Assembly: GCF_000003605.2 (NCBI RefSeq)
Contig: NW_003133843.1
Span: 717,676-735,655 of the forward strand
DNA length: 17,980 bases
Source: Saccoglossus kowalevskii
Lineage: Eukaryota > Hemichordata > Enteropneusta > Harrimaniidae
Direction of reading: 5' to 3'
Shown here: piece after piece, positions 16,743 through 17,980 of the stretch
Position numbering within the stretch: position 1 is the stretch's first letter
How the letters are laid out: every line of letters begins with the position of its first letter
Position numbers and translations under genes: made by a program
Notes under the pieces: model-generated
What the model was told of the DNA's origin: nothing
What the model saw: the letters and a program-made list of their open reading frames with translations, nothing else
Database searches by the model: none

Positions 16743-17980
16743 GTGAGTGACATCAAACACTCCTGTATTAAGATTTCAAAACTTAATGCATAACATGAAT
16801 AGTGTCACTATATACATGAATAATGATATATGTTCCGACTTTCACTTTGCTATTTTGGGGTTGAACATTCCCCCATCCATCTTTTTTTCCCCAATTGCAG
16901 GGAAATGCATGTGAAATTGCTATGGTGACAATCTAATCGTGTCTGTTGCTGACAAAATTGTGTTAGAAACACATCAAACCCTGTTTTTTTCCGAATATAC
17001 TTGATATTTAAAAAAAAATTCCCTGCTTTAGATTTATATAAACGGATGATTAGACTTTATCGAATTTAGAATTTATCGATTTTTGTATCAGATTTATGTA
17101 TCTGTTTGTGTTAACCTACCATGTTAACTATTTATGTTTAAACAGAAAAATGTAAAACACGTGTCAATGAAAAACACTCTGAAAAACACGAATAAGAAGG
17201 TGCCTTGAACTGAATCACTTACAATATAATGACTCGCATGATCAATGAATGATTACGTATTCATGCTATTATGCTTGGGCAATGTGATAATAAATAGTGA
17301 TTAGAACATACTAATAGAGAATCATATTCTAAAGGTAGAGTAGATACATGTTTGGTGCCCTGATAAATTCAGTAATCCAAAGCTCAAGACGACTAAGAGT
17401 GATTACCTGACATAATCTCAAAGTTTAGTATGTTTGCCACTCTCTGACTCGCAAAGATTTGGCTATAGTCCCAGGCATGTACGACCTAGAAATAGTGCCG
17501 TATGCGAGTACCAAGTTGCGAGTCGCAAGTAGCAAAATATGCCATATGCTAGTGGTAAAAACGGCATATGCGAGTGGAAAAATGTATCGTTTGCTAGTAG
17601 CAAAAAAGCCCTATGCCAGGGGTAATACAAAGGCTTGTAACGTTTGCTTATAATATAACAACGTACCGGTACGTTCAATTGTGTTTTATCACAGTAAAAT
17701 CAAATATTTACCATGGTTATGAAATGATGTGTACATGGTTGGTTAAATGAAGACAATGGCAGGTTTCTAAAGTAGTCACACCTTGGAGAGGTGTTAAATT
17801 TGCCACGACCCAAGTGTTAACTAGCACACAATTCCATGATACATAGTATATAATAAAGAAATAAAGTGCATGTTGAGTGATAAGACCGCATGTTTACGAG
17901 ACGTCACTCACACATGGAATGTATTTACACGCAACCCGGATCAAATTTGAATTGAAACAAAGAAGCGTTTGCCGTTGCTT
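16743..17980 (+). other. Gene B intron 5 (5' part) to the window end
   Basis: At least 1238 bases follow exon 5 without any sequence resembling gene A exon 6, so exon 6 of B probably lies to the right of the window. The stretch is AT-rich and holds one short degenerate tandem repeat. Alternatively B could be a truncated copy lacking exons 6-7. Confidence 0.65.
17495..17628. repeat. Degenerate ~23-bp tandem repeat
   Basis: About six loose copies of a unit of the form ATATGC(G/T)AGTGG(T)AAAA lie near 17499, 17521, 17542, 17565, 17589 and 17610, for example GCATATGCGAGTGGAAAAA. Unit length varies from about 21 to 24. Open frames through it on both strands are repeat-driven. Confidence 0.75.

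Noticed and set aside
17459-17678. Open frames on both strands rich in YASGK / PLAYGIF
   Set aside because: They arise from the 23-bp tandem repeat.
1-17980. tRNA, rRNA, riboswitch or bacterial operon
   Set aside because: No cloverleaf, rRNA core sequence, ribosome-binding sites or gene packing of bacterial type was seen on either strand. A covariance-model search was not possible.

Overview
The window is animal nuclear DNA. It is AT-rich, its genes are split into short exons with canonical GT..AG introns, and it holds microsatellites, a minisatellite, and pieces of LINE-like, Ty3/gypsy-like and foldback-type elements. Nothing bacterial or phage-like is visible (no operons, no long uninterrupted ORFs). 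The repeat content and the classical animal flavin-containing monooxygenase (FMO) sequence would suit a marine invertebrate, but the species cannot be named from sequence alone.

Two tandem, same-strand FMO genes frame the window. Gene A (10..6811) enters from the left with its exon 3 and runs to its stop codon, through exons at 10-71, 611-793, 3196-3397, 3796-4028 and 6443-6811. Gene B (13622..16742) starts inside the window with exons at 13622-13739, 14109-14573, 15477-15535, 16187-16345 and 16541-16742, and leaves on the right inside intron 5. Exon phases match between the copies. Splicing B exons 1-5 with the A-type exons 6-7 would give about 534 residues, the usual FMO length. B carries the FAD motif, the FxGxxxHxxxY signature and the ATGY motif. 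A carries ATGY and a C-terminal hydrophobic anchor. Exon 3 of A carries a stop codon and shifted bases, so A may be a recent pseudogene or contain an assembly error.

A's introns are inflated. Intron 4 (about 2.4 kb, against 195 bp in B) holds a 15-bp minisatellite of about 930 bp, a LINE-like coding remnant and an 85-bp tandem repeat. Intron 6 (about 2.4 kb) holds a GT microsatellite and a composite element of 140-bp and 424-bp nested repeats, with an AGTCCCC head hairpin and a matching inverted GGGGACT tail. The intergenic stretch (6812-13621) holds A's poly(A) signal, a decayed minus-strand Ty3/gypsy pol relic (about 11165 down to 8735), a tandem-repeat element with 10-bp terminal inverted repeats (12385-12982) and the presumed promoter of B.

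I found no convincing new molecular system. The observations most worth following are the patchy A/B divergence with near-identical exon 5 (probable gene conversion), the lesion in A exon 3, the minisatellite that reads as pentapeptide-like repeats, and the two composite elements that share a hairpin-plus-GTCCGTC head architecture.
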